DNA from: Eimeria necatrix
Taxonomy: Eukaryota; Apicomplexa; Conoidasida; Eucoccidiorida; Eimeriidae
DNA length: 15,000 nt
Assembly: GCF_000499385.1 (NCBI RefSeq)
Contig: NW_013654327.1
Span: 1 to 15,000, forward strand
Reading direction: 5' to 3'
The notes under the pieces are model-generated. The model searched no databases. It saw nothing but the letters and a program-made list of their open reading frames with translations, and was not told where the DNA came from. Below are positions 1-9,682 of the stretch, one piece after another (within the stretch, counting starts at the first letter, position 1; each line of letters begins with the position of its first letter). Both the position numbers and the translations under genes were made by a program.

Positions 1-287
1 GGCGTGGGCCCGCGCGTGTCTGCTGCGCTGCAGCGGCTGCAGTGCGGCGGCCGCTGGCAGTGCGGAGTGAGCGAATTGAGTTTTATAAAAGTTTTTGAAA
101 AAGAAAAAAAAGAAAATAAAATAATTTATTTGACAGCAGACGCAGCAGCAGAACTGCAGACACTCGAGCCCGACGCGGTGTACGTACTCGGCGGGCTCGT
201 GGACAGAAACCGATTCAAGTTTTTGACTTTCCACAAAAGCCAAGCAGCAAACTTGCGAGCAGCCAAACTCCCCATCAGCAGCACTTT

Positions 288-328
<41 letters not shown>

Positions 329-656
329 CAGGCGGCTTCCGCGGCTCCAAGATACTCACTGTCAACCAGGCACGACCCGCAAACCCTAAACCCTAAACCC
401 TAAACCCTAAACCCTCAGAGTCGCACGGCCGCAGCTGCTGCTCCCGCCGCTGCTGCTGCTGCGCCTGCTCCAGCCGCTGCTGCTGCTGCTCATCTTGCGG
501 CGGCTCCTGCTGCTCCTCGTGCTGCTGCTGCTGCTGCCGCTGCTCACGTTGCTGCTGCTGCTGCCGCTGCTCACGTCGCTGCTGCTGCTGCTCGCAGTGC
601 TCCTGCTGCTGCCGCTCTTCATATTGCTGCTCGTGCCGCTGCTGCTGCTCTTCATA

Positions 657-705
<49 letters not shown>

Positions 706-850
706 AGGCTGCTTCAGTGCTGATGGCCTACGCGGAGTTGGGCAGCTGGCGCGCAGCTCTTTCGCGGGCGCTGCCGCAGCGCAAAACTTGGGGAGTTCCT
801 TTGGAGGAAGAAGAAGAGCCTTTTGTCAACAATTTGCTGCTCGAAGACTA

Positions 851-851
<1 letters not shown>
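1..851 (+). CDS. TRM10-family tRNA (guanine-9-N1) methyltransferase, 3' part (partial at left edge)
   Basis: Proposed exons are 1-369 and 708-851 (stop TAG 849-851); the 5' part is outside the window. Family role: SAM-dependent methylation of G9 in tRNA by a SPOUT-fold enzyme. Seen in the sequence: KIIYLTADA (about 118-145), then VYVLGGLVDRNR (about 178-213), KAA..AAKLPIS, KILTVNQ ending at 369, and after splicing ASVLMAYAELGSW and ALSRALPQRK. This matches the order of the YLTxD, GGLVDxN, LPI, LTVNx and W-x5-P-x-RK segments of TRM10. The spacing between NQ and the W is what the family predicts if 369 joins 708. A run of about 13 Ser (near 286-328) is inserted between LPIS and KILTVNQ, where no family motif lies. 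The protein ends with a short acidic tail (EEEEE, then NNLLLED). The intron donor appears to be GC rather than GT. The family call is from memory of the motifs. Confidence 0.83.
381..415. repeat. Telomere-like array, (AAACCCT)5
   Basis: Five perfect heptamers inside an intron. The + strand, which is the transcript strand, carries the C-rich repeat. AAACCCT/TTTAGGG is the telomere unit of coccidians, but protein-coding sequence continues on both sides, so this is interstitial. Confidence 0.95.
420..706. repeat. CTG-rich interrupted trinucleotide tract
   Basis: Mostly CTG triplets with CGC, CTC and TTG interruptions; pure (CTG)n from about 660 to 705. It ends as CTGCAG at the splice acceptor of TRM10 exon 2. 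It is open in several frames as poly-Leu, poly-Ala or poly-Cys, which is composition and not coding. Confidence 0.9.
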
Positions 852-909
<58 letters not shown>

Positions 910-1063
910 AGGTCCTGCTGCTGCTGCAGCAGGCGCCGCTGAAGCAGCTGCGGCGCTGCAGTTGCAGACCCTGCTGAGGCAGCAGCAGCGTGCTGCAGGA
1001 GCAGCCACTGCTGCAGAAGCCGCAACTGCTGCCGTTGCAGCAGCAGCAGCAGCAGCAGCGGCA

Positions 1064-1097
<34 letters not shown>

Positions 1098-1355
1098 AGG
1101 TAGTATCCGCGGGCGCGCTCAGATGTATGGAAGTTCAGCAGATAATTATAATAAGTGGAGTTCGAAATACAAAAAGTGGTTTTAGACATTTAAATTTGTT
1201 TTGAAGATTCAGATTTATATTTTGGCAGAAGCAAAACAACATTTAAAGAAATAAATATATTTAATTAGTGGACTTAAGTGCTTTGCTGCTGCTGCTGCTG
1301 CTGCATCGCGTGCAACAGCAGCAGCCAGAGCGCATGCAGGCTTTGCTGCTGCGTC

Positions 1356-1398
<43 letters not shown>

Positions 1399-1520
1399 CG
1401 GCGCTGCTGCCATTAGAGAAGACTTTAGATCTCCTTTTGAATTTAAATTAAAAGGCGAACTTTCACGAAGTAAAAGACCTTCAAATTTGAACTTAAATTA
1501 AAACGCGAACTTCCACGCGA

Positions 1521-1558
<38 letters not shown>

Positions 1559-2098
1559 AGCAGGGGGGCCCCACGAGCTGCTGCAGGGAGTTCTGGCTGC
1601 GGGTTGTCTTTGGAGTCTGCGGAGTTTGGCGAGGAATTGGAAGTTGAATTTGAAAGTAAAAGCATTAAATGTGAAACTAAAAGAAATAAATAACTTTTAA
1701 AAGAATTTAATTTCAAATTGCTGCCAAGTTGAACAGACCTGCAGGCAGCCGGCGAGCCGCCGCCGCCCGCCCGCGGCGGCTGCGGCTGCTGCGTCTTCGC
1801 CGCTGCTGCAGCGAAGTTCGCAGCAGCAATTTGAAATTCCGAAAAGAAATAAAATTCGAATTCGAATTGCTGCAGCAAAAAGGAGCAGCAGCAGCTGCTG
1901 GCAGCAGCAGCAGCGCAGCAGCGCGAGCAGCGGGCCCCGCGGTCCGCGCGGCTGGCTGCGTGTCGCAGCAGCAGCAGCAGCAGCGCAGCAGCAGCAGCAG
2001 CAGCAGCAGCAGCACTTACCGGGCTCGCCAGAAAGCGCCGCGAAAACTGGAGCTGGATTTGCTGCTGCAGCAGCAACACGAAGACGCCAGGAAGCAAA
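852..2098. other. Intergenic region between the TRM10-family and adenosine kinase genes
   Basis: No supported gene. It holds pure CTG runs at about 851-909, 1065-1096, 1358-1396 and 1523-1558, and mixed CAG/CTG sequence at 910-1064 and 1860-2010. AT-rich spacers lie at 1140-1265 and 1620-1730. A degenerate direct repeat of about 25 bp (TTAAAAGGCGAACTTTCACG against TTAAAACGCGAACTTCCACG) occurs near 1447 and 1497. The poly-Ala, poly-Ser and poly-Gln frames here lack any conserved motif. The promoter and 5' UTR of the kinase should lie in the right part, but I see no defined site. Confidence 0.6.
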
Positions 2099-2450
2099 AT
2101 GCTGCTGCTTTCCGCCTGCAACCCGCTGCTGGACGTGGTGGCGGAGGTGCCGCTGCTGCTGCTGCAGCAGTTCGAGCTGCCCTTCGGCGGCGCTGTCTTA
2201 GCAGCAAAACAGCAAATGGAATTATTCACAAAAGTGCCGCAGCAGTTTTGCTGCAGCTTTTTGCCCGGCGGCTGCGGCCAGAACACCGTGCGGGTTTACC
2301 AGGCGCTCTGCGGCAACCAAGTCCGTCGGACTTAGCCAAATTTCAGCTTTTTTTCTTTTTTTTTTTAATAACTTTTCAGCTTTTAATTATTTCCCTGGCT
2401 TGTCACCCCTTGAATGAAAGCCCTGCTCCTCCCGAGCCCGAATCTGCTCC

Positions 2451-2504
<54 letters not shown>

Positions 2505-2639
2505 TGCTGCAGCCCGGCAGAAGCATGTTCCTCGGGAGCATCGGCAACGACAAAGAGGGCAAGCAGCTCAAAGAGCTCCTCGAGTCGCAAGGTGAGCTTT
2601 CTCTTTCCACTTCCGTGCTGCTGCTGCTGCTGATTTTCA

Positions 2640-2682
<43 letters not shown>

Positions 2683-3002
2683 ATCTTCTCCCTTCTGCTG
2701 CTGCTGCTGCTGCTTCTTTCGTCCCTTCTGCGCTGCTGCTCTTCCTTTTCTCCCTTTTGTTCCCGCTGCCAACCCCCTTCTGCCTGCTGCTGCTGCGAAC
2801 TCGCTGCTGCTGTCCCTGCTGCTGCTGCTGCACCTGCTGCTGCACCTGCTGCTGTCCTTGCTGCTGTTGCTGCTGCTGCTTCCTCTGCCATCCCTGCTGC
2901 TGTGGTTCCGCCTGCCGTCGTTCCTGCTGCTGCCGCTGTCCCTGCGGCTCCGCCTGCCGCTTCACCCGCTGCCCTTGCTGCTGCTGCTGTTGCTGCTGCT
3001 GC

Positions 3003-3041
<39 letters not shown>

Positions 3042-3293
3042 AGGCATTGAAACGCTGTACAAAGTGTGCGAAGACGAGCCGACGGGGACTTGTTTGGTGC
3101 TGGTGGCGGAGAAGGAACGGAGTGTATGTACACGTCTGGGAGCTGCAACAAAAATAAATTTGGAATTTTTGAAATCCATTTTTGAAAAAGTCGAAAAAGC
3201 AAATGCTGTTTACTGCACTGGCTTTCTCCTGTCTTCTTCCACCGAGGCAAGTCCATTTATTTATTTATTATTTATTTATTTATTTAATTATTT

Positions 3294-3325
<32 letters not shown>

Positions 3326-3846
3326 TATTTATTTGTTTTTTATTTATTTACTTGTGTTTGTGTATTTTTATTTTATGTGTTTGTTTCAGTTTTGTTATTT
3401 CAGTTTTATTAGTTTCGACTTTGTTCATTTCAACTTTATTTATTCTTGTTTATTCAGTCCATTCAATTTGATTTAATTTGTAATTTAATTTAATTTAATT
3501 TAATTTAATTTAATTTAATTTAATTCGAGGAAAGAAAAGAATAAATAAAAATAAAAATCAGAAAAAGAAGAAAAACAAAAGTGAGAGGAAAGCGAAGCGG
3601 CGTTTTGCAGGTGGCGATTGAGCTGTCTAGACACTGCGGAGCCGCGGGCAAGCTCTTCGCGTTCAACTTGTCGGCTTCATTTCTTTTTGAAGTTTACAAA
3701 AAAGAAATAAAAGAAGTTTTGAAAAACACTTCTCTTTTAATTGGAAACAAAGAAGAAGCAACTGCTTTTGCTGCTTCCTGCGGCTTCGACTGCAGCGGCA
3801 GCACCGGCGACGTCGCGCTCCAGCTGCTGCAGCTCCTGCTGCAGCT

Positions 3847-3913
<67 letters not shown>

Positions 3914-4229
3914 GGAGAAGAAGCAAAAGATAAAAAAGTTTTGGAAAATGAACATTCAAAAAGAAAAATAAATCCGCTTTTCAAAGCTGTTGTAATTACA
4001 CAAGGGCCTGATGCAGTCATTGTGGCCTCGACTGAGTGAGCAGTTTTAACTTGAATTATTTTAATTAATTTAAATTTAATTAATTAAATTTAATTATTTA
4101 AATTTAATTAATTTATATTTAATTCATTTAAATTTAATTAATTTAAATTTAATTCATTTTGGAAACTTCAAAACCAACTTCTTTTGCTGCTGCTGCTGCT
4201 GCTGCTGCGCAGCGCCCCCCCCACCATCC

Positions 4230-4265
<36 letters not shown>

Positions 4266-4322
4266 CCGCCACCACGACCCCCAGCGGCAGCAGCAGCAGC
4301 ACCACCCCTCCCACCCCCACCC

Positions 4323-4380
<58 letters not shown>

Positions 4381-4615
4381 GCTGCGGGTGAGCTCTTTTC
4401 CTGCTGCTGCAGTGGCAGCAGCAGAAATAAAAGATCTGAACGGCGCCGGCGACGCTTTTGCCGGCGGCTTTTTGTTCGGGCTGCTGCAGTTGGGGTGTAC
4501 AGACACCGCAGCGCGAGTCGGCAGCTGGTGCGCCGGAGAGGTAATTAAAAAAAGCGGATTTCAGTTTGAACTTCCAAAGGATTTTAAACTTGAAAGTATT
4601 TTAAAATCAAAATAA
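2099..4615 (+). CDS. Adenosine kinase (PfkB/ribokinase family), five exons
   Basis: Proposed exons: 2099-2320, 2513-2591, 3044-3246, 3611-4035 and 4213-4615 (stop TAA 4613-4615). All junction phases agree (0/0, 1/2, 0/0, 2/1), giving 443 residues. Family role: ATP-dependent phosphorylation of adenosine to AMP, a main purine-salvage step in parasites that lack de novo purine synthesis. Motifs in order: CNPLLDVVAEV at the N-terminus, PGGCGQNTVRV (end of exon 1), FLGSIGNDKEG (exon 2), SVCTRLGAA and VYCTGFLLS (exon 3), FAFNLSASF, LLIGNKEEATAF and AVVITQGPDAV (exon 4), and DLNGAGDAFAGGF with the GAGD anion hole and catalytic Asp (exon 5). Without the inserted low-complexity runs the length fits the family (about 345-365). 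The inserts are poly-Gln in exon 4 (about 3849-3909) and Ser/Thr/Pro-rich sequence at the start of exon 5 (4213-4380). The ATG at 2099 directly precedes the conserved NPLLD segment. The exact 5' end of exon 5 is the least certain point. Confidence 0.9.
2321..2512 (+). other. Adenosine kinase intron 1
   Basis: Donor CAA|GTCCGT; acceptor at the end of a (CTG)n tract (about 2450-2512, CTGCTGCAG|CCC). The centre is T-rich (2341-2400). Phase 0 on both sides. Confidence 0.65.
2592..3043 (+). other. Adenosine kinase intron 2, CTG-rich throughout
   Basis: Donor CAAG|GTGAGC (2592) and acceptor CTGCTGCAG|GC (exon starts 3044); the split Gly codon (G|GC) is restored. Nearly all 452 nt are CTG, CCTGCTG or TTC triplets on the transcript strand. 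The long open frames on both strands here are intronic. Confidence 0.8.
3253..3345. repeat. (ATTT)n microsatellite
   Basis: Tetranucleotide ATTT units with small interruptions, inside kinase intron 3. Confidence 0.9.
3481..3525. repeat. (AATTT)n pentanucleotide microsatellite
   Basis: Nine near-perfect AATTT units inside kinase intron 3. Confidence 0.9.
3849..3909. repeat. (CAG)n coding poly-Gln in adenosine kinase exon 4
   Basis: About 20 CAG codons read as Gln between the GNKEEATAF segment and the AVVITQGPD strand of the kinase. The frame is conserved-motif frame on both sides. Confidence 0.9.
4036..4212 (+). other. Adenosine kinase intron 4
   Basis: Donor GA|GTGAGC (4036); chosen acceptor CTGCTGCGCAG (4212). 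It is filled with an AT-rich repeat built on TTTAATTAATTTAAATTTAA (about 4060-4158), then a short CTG tract. In-phase alternative acceptors exist at later CAG sites, so the first residues of exon 5 are uncertain. Confidence 0.6.
4494..4507. repeat. GGTGTACAGACACC element inside adenosine kinase exon 5
   Basis: Imperfect palindrome identical to 8873-8886. Here it encodes Gly-Cys-Thr-Asp-Thr of the kinase, so this copy may be fortuitous. Confidence 0.6.
4541..4564 (+). other. Possible 24-nt mini-intron, or ordinary coding sequence, near the kinase C-terminus
   Basis: The segment starts GTAATT after GAG and ends GATTTCAG. Its length is a multiple of three, so retaining or removing it keeps the frame. 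Read through, it encodes VIKKSGFQ, which I take as coding. Confidence 0.3.
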
Positions 4616-4735
4616 TTATTTTATAATTAATTTATTGTTTTTAATTGTTTAATTGTGTTTAATTATATTTAATTGTGTTTAATTATATTTAATTGTGTTT
4701 AATTATGTTTAATTATGTCTAATTATTTAATTCTG

Positions 4736-4810
4736 GTTATTAAAAAAAGCGGATTTCAGTTTGAACTTTCTGATGATTTTAAACTTGAAAGTATTTTAAA
4801 ACAAAAGTAA
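4736..4810 (+). pseudogene. Duplicate of the adenosine kinase 3' coding end (possible alternative last exon)
   Basis: Near-identical copy of 4541-4615, 195 nt downstream. The peptide KKSGFQFELSDDFKLESILK differs from the first copy (KKSGFQFELPKDFKLESILK) at two residues in this stretch, and both end in TAA. The part from 4760 has an acceptor-like GATTTCAG before it. Joined to the donor after 4540 it would be in frame, so it could be an alternative terminal exon and not a dead copy. Confidence 0.75.
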
Positions 4811-4815
4811 TTATG

Positions 4816-5000
4816 TTTTAAATCGAAAATAATTTTTAATTTTGTATTTTTAAATTCTTAAATTCTTTAATTCTTTAATTTTATAATTCTTCAAAAGAAG
4901 TTCCAACTTGCAATTAATTTCAACTTGAAAATGTTTTTAAAAAAAAAGTAATTTTAAGCTGCCAAATAATTTCAAAGTCCAAAAATTAAAAATTAATTTA
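4816..5000. other. AT-rich spacer with a third, degenerate copy of the kinase 3' end
   Basis: About 4912-4956 resembles the stretch around the kinase stop codon (TTCAACTTGAAAATGTTTTT, an A-run, then AGTAATT). No gene is seen. Confidence 0.4.
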
Positions 5001-5900
5001 AACTTAAAAACAATTTAAAACTTTAAAACAATTTAAAACTCCAAAACAATTTTAAACTTCAAAATAATTTCAACTTCTTTGAAGTTGAAATTATTTTGAA
5101 CTTGAAATTATTTTGAACTTCAAATTATTTTGAAGTTGAAATTATTTTGAACTTCAAATTATTTTGAAGTTGAAAGTATTCTGAACTTCAAATTATTTTG
5201 AACTTCAAATTATTTTAAACTTCAAATTATTTTGAAGTTGAAAGTACTTTGCAAGTTCGAACTTCAAATAATTTCAAAGTTGAAAATGTTTGCAACTTGG
5301 AAGCAAAAAAGAATTTCGAACTTCGAATTATTTCGAACTTTGAAAGAATTCCAACTTCAAATTATTTTCAACTTTGAAGTTTTCAAAACTCTTTTGAACT
5401 TCAAAATAATTTCAAACTTTTAAATATTTTTTTATAACTCTTTTGAACTTCAAAATAATTTCAAACTTTTAAATATTTTCCAACTTTGAAATATTTTCCA
5501 AGTTTTAAATATTTTCAAACTTTGAAATATTTTGAAGTTCAAATTCTTTTCAAGTTCGAAATTCTTTTCGAGGGAATTTCAAACTTCAAATTATTTCGAA
5601 TTTGAAATTTTTTCGAATTTGAATTTTGGAATTGAAATTCTGTTGGAGTTTGAAGTTCTTTTGAATTTGAAATTCTTTCAAGTTTTGAATTCTTTTGAAT
5701 TTAATTTATTTCGAATTAAAACTTCTTTTGGATTTAATTTATTTTGAATTTAATTTCTTTTGAATTTAATTTATTTCGAATTAAATTTCTTTTGAATTTT
5801 AAATTATTTCGAATTAAACTTCTTTTGAATTTAATTTATTTTGAATTGAATTTCTTTTGAATTTAATTTATTTCGAATTAAAACTTCTTTTGAATTTAAA
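5000..5900. repeat. Degenerate AT-rich satellite built on GAACTTCAAATTATTT / GAAGTTGAAATTATTT
   Basis: About 900 bp of diverged short units containing TTGAACTTC, TTGAAGTTG and AAATTATTT. In the right half (about 5690-5900) the units change to TTTTGAATTTAATTTATTTCG. Units appear in both orientations, so the region can form many small hairpins. Short open frames here are Phe/Leu/Asn-rich with no recognisable domain. Confidence 0.8.
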
Positions 5901-5992
5901 CTTCTTTGCAAAAAACTTTTAAAAGTTTTCTTTTTTTCGAATTCGAAGTTTTCTCCAAAGACAGAAAACTCAGCTCCACGGAGGCTCCTTCA

Positions 5993-5995
5993 TTT

Positions 5996-6027
<32 letters not shown>

Positions 6028-6165
6028 CTTATTTATTTATTTATTTGATTATTTTGTTTATTTGTTTATTTATTTATTTTGTTTATTTATATATTTGTTT
6101 ATTTAATATTTATTTATTTATTTAATTAATTTATTTATTTATTTTATTTATTTATTTATTTTGCC
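5993..6165. repeat. (ATTT)n microsatellite
   Basis: Long ATTT array with GTTT and ATTA interruptions. Confidence 0.9.
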
Positions 6166-6191
6166 TTTTGCACTTTACGGTTCCTGGGCTT

Positions 6192-6208
6192 TGAGGTGTA
6201 CGTACACC
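6192..6208. repeat. GGTGTACGTACACC palindrome (intergenic copy)
   Basis: TGAGGTGTACGTACACC. The last 14 bases are a perfect palindrome, and all 17 bases recur at 11932-11948. Confidence 0.85.
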
Positions 6209-6560
6209 CGAATTTGGCGGCCTCGTTGGATTTAAAATTTCGGAGTTTTTATTTATTTGAATTTCAGTTTTAAATAAATGCATTTTAAGTTCTTTTTCTA
6301 AAAGGAAATTAAAATATATTTCTCTTTAATCAAAAGTTAAATGAAATTCAAAATAAAAAATAAAATTAAGTTTTTGGAATTCAATTAAAAGCACTTCAAA
6401 AAAAAAGAAATTCAAAAGTATAAAAGCAGCAGCAAGTTTTGGTCTTTGGAGAAGTCTGAAGCAGCAAGACTTCTTTTATTTTTTATTTATTTATTTTAGT
6501 TGGATTTCTTTTATTATTTATTTATTTATTTGTTTATTTATTTATTTATTTATTCGTTTA
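6209..6560. other. Intergenic, AT-rich
   Basis: No supported gene. ATTT arrays occur at 6476-6570. This is the region just downstream of the stop codon of the large - strand gene and would hold its 3' UTR. Confidence 0.5.
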
Positions 6561-6601
6561 TTATTTATTTGTGCCTCTGAAGCTGCATTTAGTGCCTCTC
6601 T

Positions 6602-6635
<34 letters not shown>

Positions 6636-6725
6636 GGTTTGTTTGTTTGCTGCTGCTGCAGCAGCGCGAGGCAGCTGCAGCAGCAGCTGGTCTTGCTGCT
6701 GCAGCTCCTTCTTGAGGCTTTGCAG
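6561..6725 (-). CDS. Terminal exon of the large gene
   Basis: Acceptor GGGCTGCTGCAG|CTG, phase 0. It reads LQSLKKELQQQDQLLLQL, a coiled-coil-like stretch, then poly-Ala and stop TAA. No GT donor occurs in the exon, which fits a last exon. Confidence 0.6.
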
Positions 6726-7282
6726 CTGCAGCAGCCCACACAGCTCAAACCCTAATTCAGCGTTTAGCACGGCCCAAGGGCTAGGGTTTAGGGTTTAGGG
6801 TTTAGGGCTTAGGGTTTAGGGTTTAGGGTTTACTTGTCGCTGCTGCAAAAACGCCTGGGCGTGGCACAGCATGAGGTGCTGCTGCAGCTGCAGCGCCTGC
6901 AGCAGCAAAAGAAGAAAAGCATTTGAATCAAATTGAAAGTTTAAAATATCTTTTATTGTTTTCAATTTATTTTATTTATTTATTTCATTTATTTTATTAT
7001 TTAATTTATTTAATTTATTTAATATATTTTATTTTTTCATTCCGGTGAAAACGGGAGCTGCGCAGACACCGCAGAGCTGCAGATACACCCGAACGCCTTG
7101 GGAGTCAAACATTTTTATTTTTTATCTTTATTTTATTTTTATTTTTATTTTATTTTTATTTTTATTTTTATTTTTATTTCTAAATTATAAAAAGGAGATA
7201 ATTCTGTAAAGACGAGATAATTCTCTTACGTGCTGCTGCAGACATTGGCTCTTCCGGGGCTCCTTGCTTCGGCAGTGCTGCT

Positions 7283-7329
<47 letters not shown>

Positions 7330-7465
7330 AGCTGCTGTTGCTCCTGTTGCTGCTGTAGCTGCTTGTGTTGATGCTGCATTCGCAGCTGTTGCTGCAGCTG
7401 CGCTTGCTGCTGCTGCAGTTGCTGCTTCAGCTGCTCTTGCTGCTGCTGCTGCTGCAGTTTCAGCC

Positions 7466-7504
<39 letters not shown>

Positions 7505-9178
7505 TATGGGTTGCTTCTAGGCGTGCAGCACCAAAGCCATTTATAAGATCGATATAATCCAGTTCATCAGCCTCATTTATATCCTCATTTATTCCATTAT
7601 TTATTTCATTTATTTCATTTATTTTATTTATTTTATTTATTTCATTTATTTTATTTATTTTATTTATTTTATTTATTTTGTTTGTTTTATTTATTTCATT
7701 TGTTTTGCTGCAGCTCAAAAACCTCAGCAGCGGGGTTAACGCGAGGGCCAGTTGATCTGCTAGAGGGGCTGTGGCCTGAAAATAAATTAAATTAAATAAA
7801 TTAAATTAATTAAATTAAATTAATTAAATTAAATTAAATTAAATTAATTTAATTAAATTAATTTAATTAGATTAAATGGATAAAACAATAAATGTAGAAG
7901 GGCTTTGCTGTTAGTGGGTTTTGTTTATTTTCCTTCTGAGCAACTCAAGCCAAAGAAATGCCGAAAACTGCTGCTAAAGTGCAGCAGCAGCAGCAACAGC
8001 AGCAGCAGCAACAGCAACAGCAGCAGCAACAGCAGCAGCAGCAACAGCAACAGCAGCAGCAGCAGCAGCAGCAGAAGCACCTGGTGATGGCGCAACAGCA
8101 GCGAAGCCTGCTGCGTTGCTGCTGCAACAACAGTGTAGGCCTCAGTAATGGAACGAGAAGGCTCAGCAGCAGCAGCAGCTGCTGCTGCTGCTGCAGGCGT
8201 GCGCTGCTGCTGCTGCTGCTGCTGCAGCATACAGGTGCTGCTGCTGCTGCAGCAAGAAGCAGCTGCAGTAAGGGACATCATCGGACACGCAAAGATGAAG
8301 ATGCAAATTAATTACTTGGATTTAAAACAAACAAATTTAAAAATTAATTATTTAATAAATTCAATTAAATTAAATAGACAATTAATTGATTATTAATTAA
8401 TTTAGGAGCATTTTAATAAATACGAAAAAAGGCAAAAATCAAAAACCTCTTTCATCTTTTCCTTCACAAATTGACCAATCTGCATTAATTCAACGAATTT
8501 AATTAGTTTAATTAATTAAATTAGTTAATTAAATGAATAAATTCAATAAATTCAATTAATTTAATTAGTTTAATTAATTGGAATTAATTAAAATGAAAAG
8601 AAAACGAAAAAGAAAACTTCATTTCAAATTCAAAATAAAAAGCTCCGCATACACCGCAGAGCCGCTTGGGGTGTACGCGCAGCTGCATGCGTTTTTGCAT
8701 TTTCGAATTTTTGGATTTTTTTTAATTTAAAAAGTTTAAAATTAATTATTTAAAAAGCAATTTCATTTATTTATTAATTAGCTTTCAAATGCACTTATTT
8801 GCTCAGCAATTCTCCCATTAATTATTTATTTCTGGACTTTTCCTTTTTCAAACTTGCACCAGTACACTCTGCGGTGTACAGACACCTGGGGGCCCCGTGG
8901 GACTTTGGGACTTTTCTTTTGTTTTATTTTTATTCTTTTTAATTCCCAAATTTAAAATGTGTTTTAATTAATTGCTGCAGCTTCTTATTTGCTGCTGTTG
9001 TTTAGAGCCTCGTGTGTACCTACGGACTTGCTGCTGCTGCTGCTCTTGCTGCTCCTGCTTCACCTGCTGCTGCTGCTGCTCCTTCTTCACCTGGTGCTGT
9101 TGCTGCTGCTTCTGCTTCACCTGCTGCTGCTGCAGCTGCTGCTGCTGCTGCTGCTGCTGCTGCAGCTGCTGCTGCGCG

Positions 9179-9209
<31 letters not shown>

Positions 9210-9617
9210 CCCTTTGCTGGTGCTGGTCATTGCCGTGTTTCTGCGGCGTCTGCTGCTTTTGCTCTTGCTGCTGCACCTGCTGCTGCTGCTGCTGCAGTAT
9301 CTGCTGCTGCTGCAGTATCTGCTGCTGCTGCAGCTGCAGCTGCTGCTGCAGCAGCAAACTTGCCTGGCGTGCCTCAGCTGCGCTTTTAAATAAAGCCTGA
9401 GAAAAAAATATTCAAAATAAATAAAAAGAATAAAATAAAAAGATTAATTAAATTGGAGAAATAAATAAAATTAAAAAATAAGAAAATGAATTAAATTCAA
9501 AAGCACGAAAGCAACAAAATGAAATAAATCAAAGAAATGTTCTTTGTTTTTATCTAATTCTTTTATTTGACTTTGTGTCATTTATTATTTGTTTATTATT
9601 TATTTATTTTGATTATT

Positions 9618-9682
<65 letters not shown>

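Larger units (their letters stand above)
370..707 (+). other. Intron of the TRM10-family gene, apparent GC-AG type
   Basis: The donor reads CAG|GCACGA and the acceptor is a (CTG)n tract ending GCTGCAG|GC. The 338-nt intron holds five AAACCCT units (381-415) starting 11 nt after the donor, then CTG-rich sequence with CGC, CTC and TTG interruptions. Both flanking exons are in phase 0. The nearest upstream GT (at 361) would delete the conserved V-N-Q. Confidence 0.65.
3247..3610 (+). other. Adenosine kinase intron 3, apparent GC-AG type
   Basis: Donor GAG|GCAAGT (3247) matches the known GC-intron consensus AG|GCAAGT. The acceptor is GCGTTTTGCAG|GTG (exon starts 3611). The nearby GT at 3251 would break the frame. 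Contents: (ATTT)n at about 3253-3345, T-rich DNA, then (AATTT)n at about 3481-3525. Confidence 0.7.

Noticed and set aside
381..415. Chromosome end at the telomere-like repeat
   Set aside because: Only five units, within an intron, with coding sequence on both sides.
788..1204. Open frames of poly-Ala, poly-Ser, poly-Cys and poly-Leu in CTG tracts
   Set aside because: CTG/CAG tracts lack stops in all frames. No conserved motif, and no start or splice support.
2414..3157. 247-codon + strand frame rich in Leu/Cys, and its - strand counterparts
   Set aside because: It covers kinase exons 2 and 3 joined through intron 2; the middle is intronic CTG repeat.
5232..5747. Phe/Leu/Asn-rich short frames in the satellite
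   Set aside because: They follow the satellite unit and show no domain.
7978..8073. CRISPR-like regular repeats
   Set aside because: Simple trinucleotide repeat without unique spacers, in a eukaryotic context.
7958..8311. + strand poly-Gln frame with CAA interruptions
   Set aside because: CAA/CAG on one strand equals TTG/CTG (both Leu) on the other, so the interruptions do not prove coding. No conserved flanks on +.
8640..8700. Extra exon in the 773-nt intron (KTHAAARTP-like)
   Set aside because: No pair of splice sites keeps phase with neighbours; the similarity to KMHA may come from the TGCATGC word alone.
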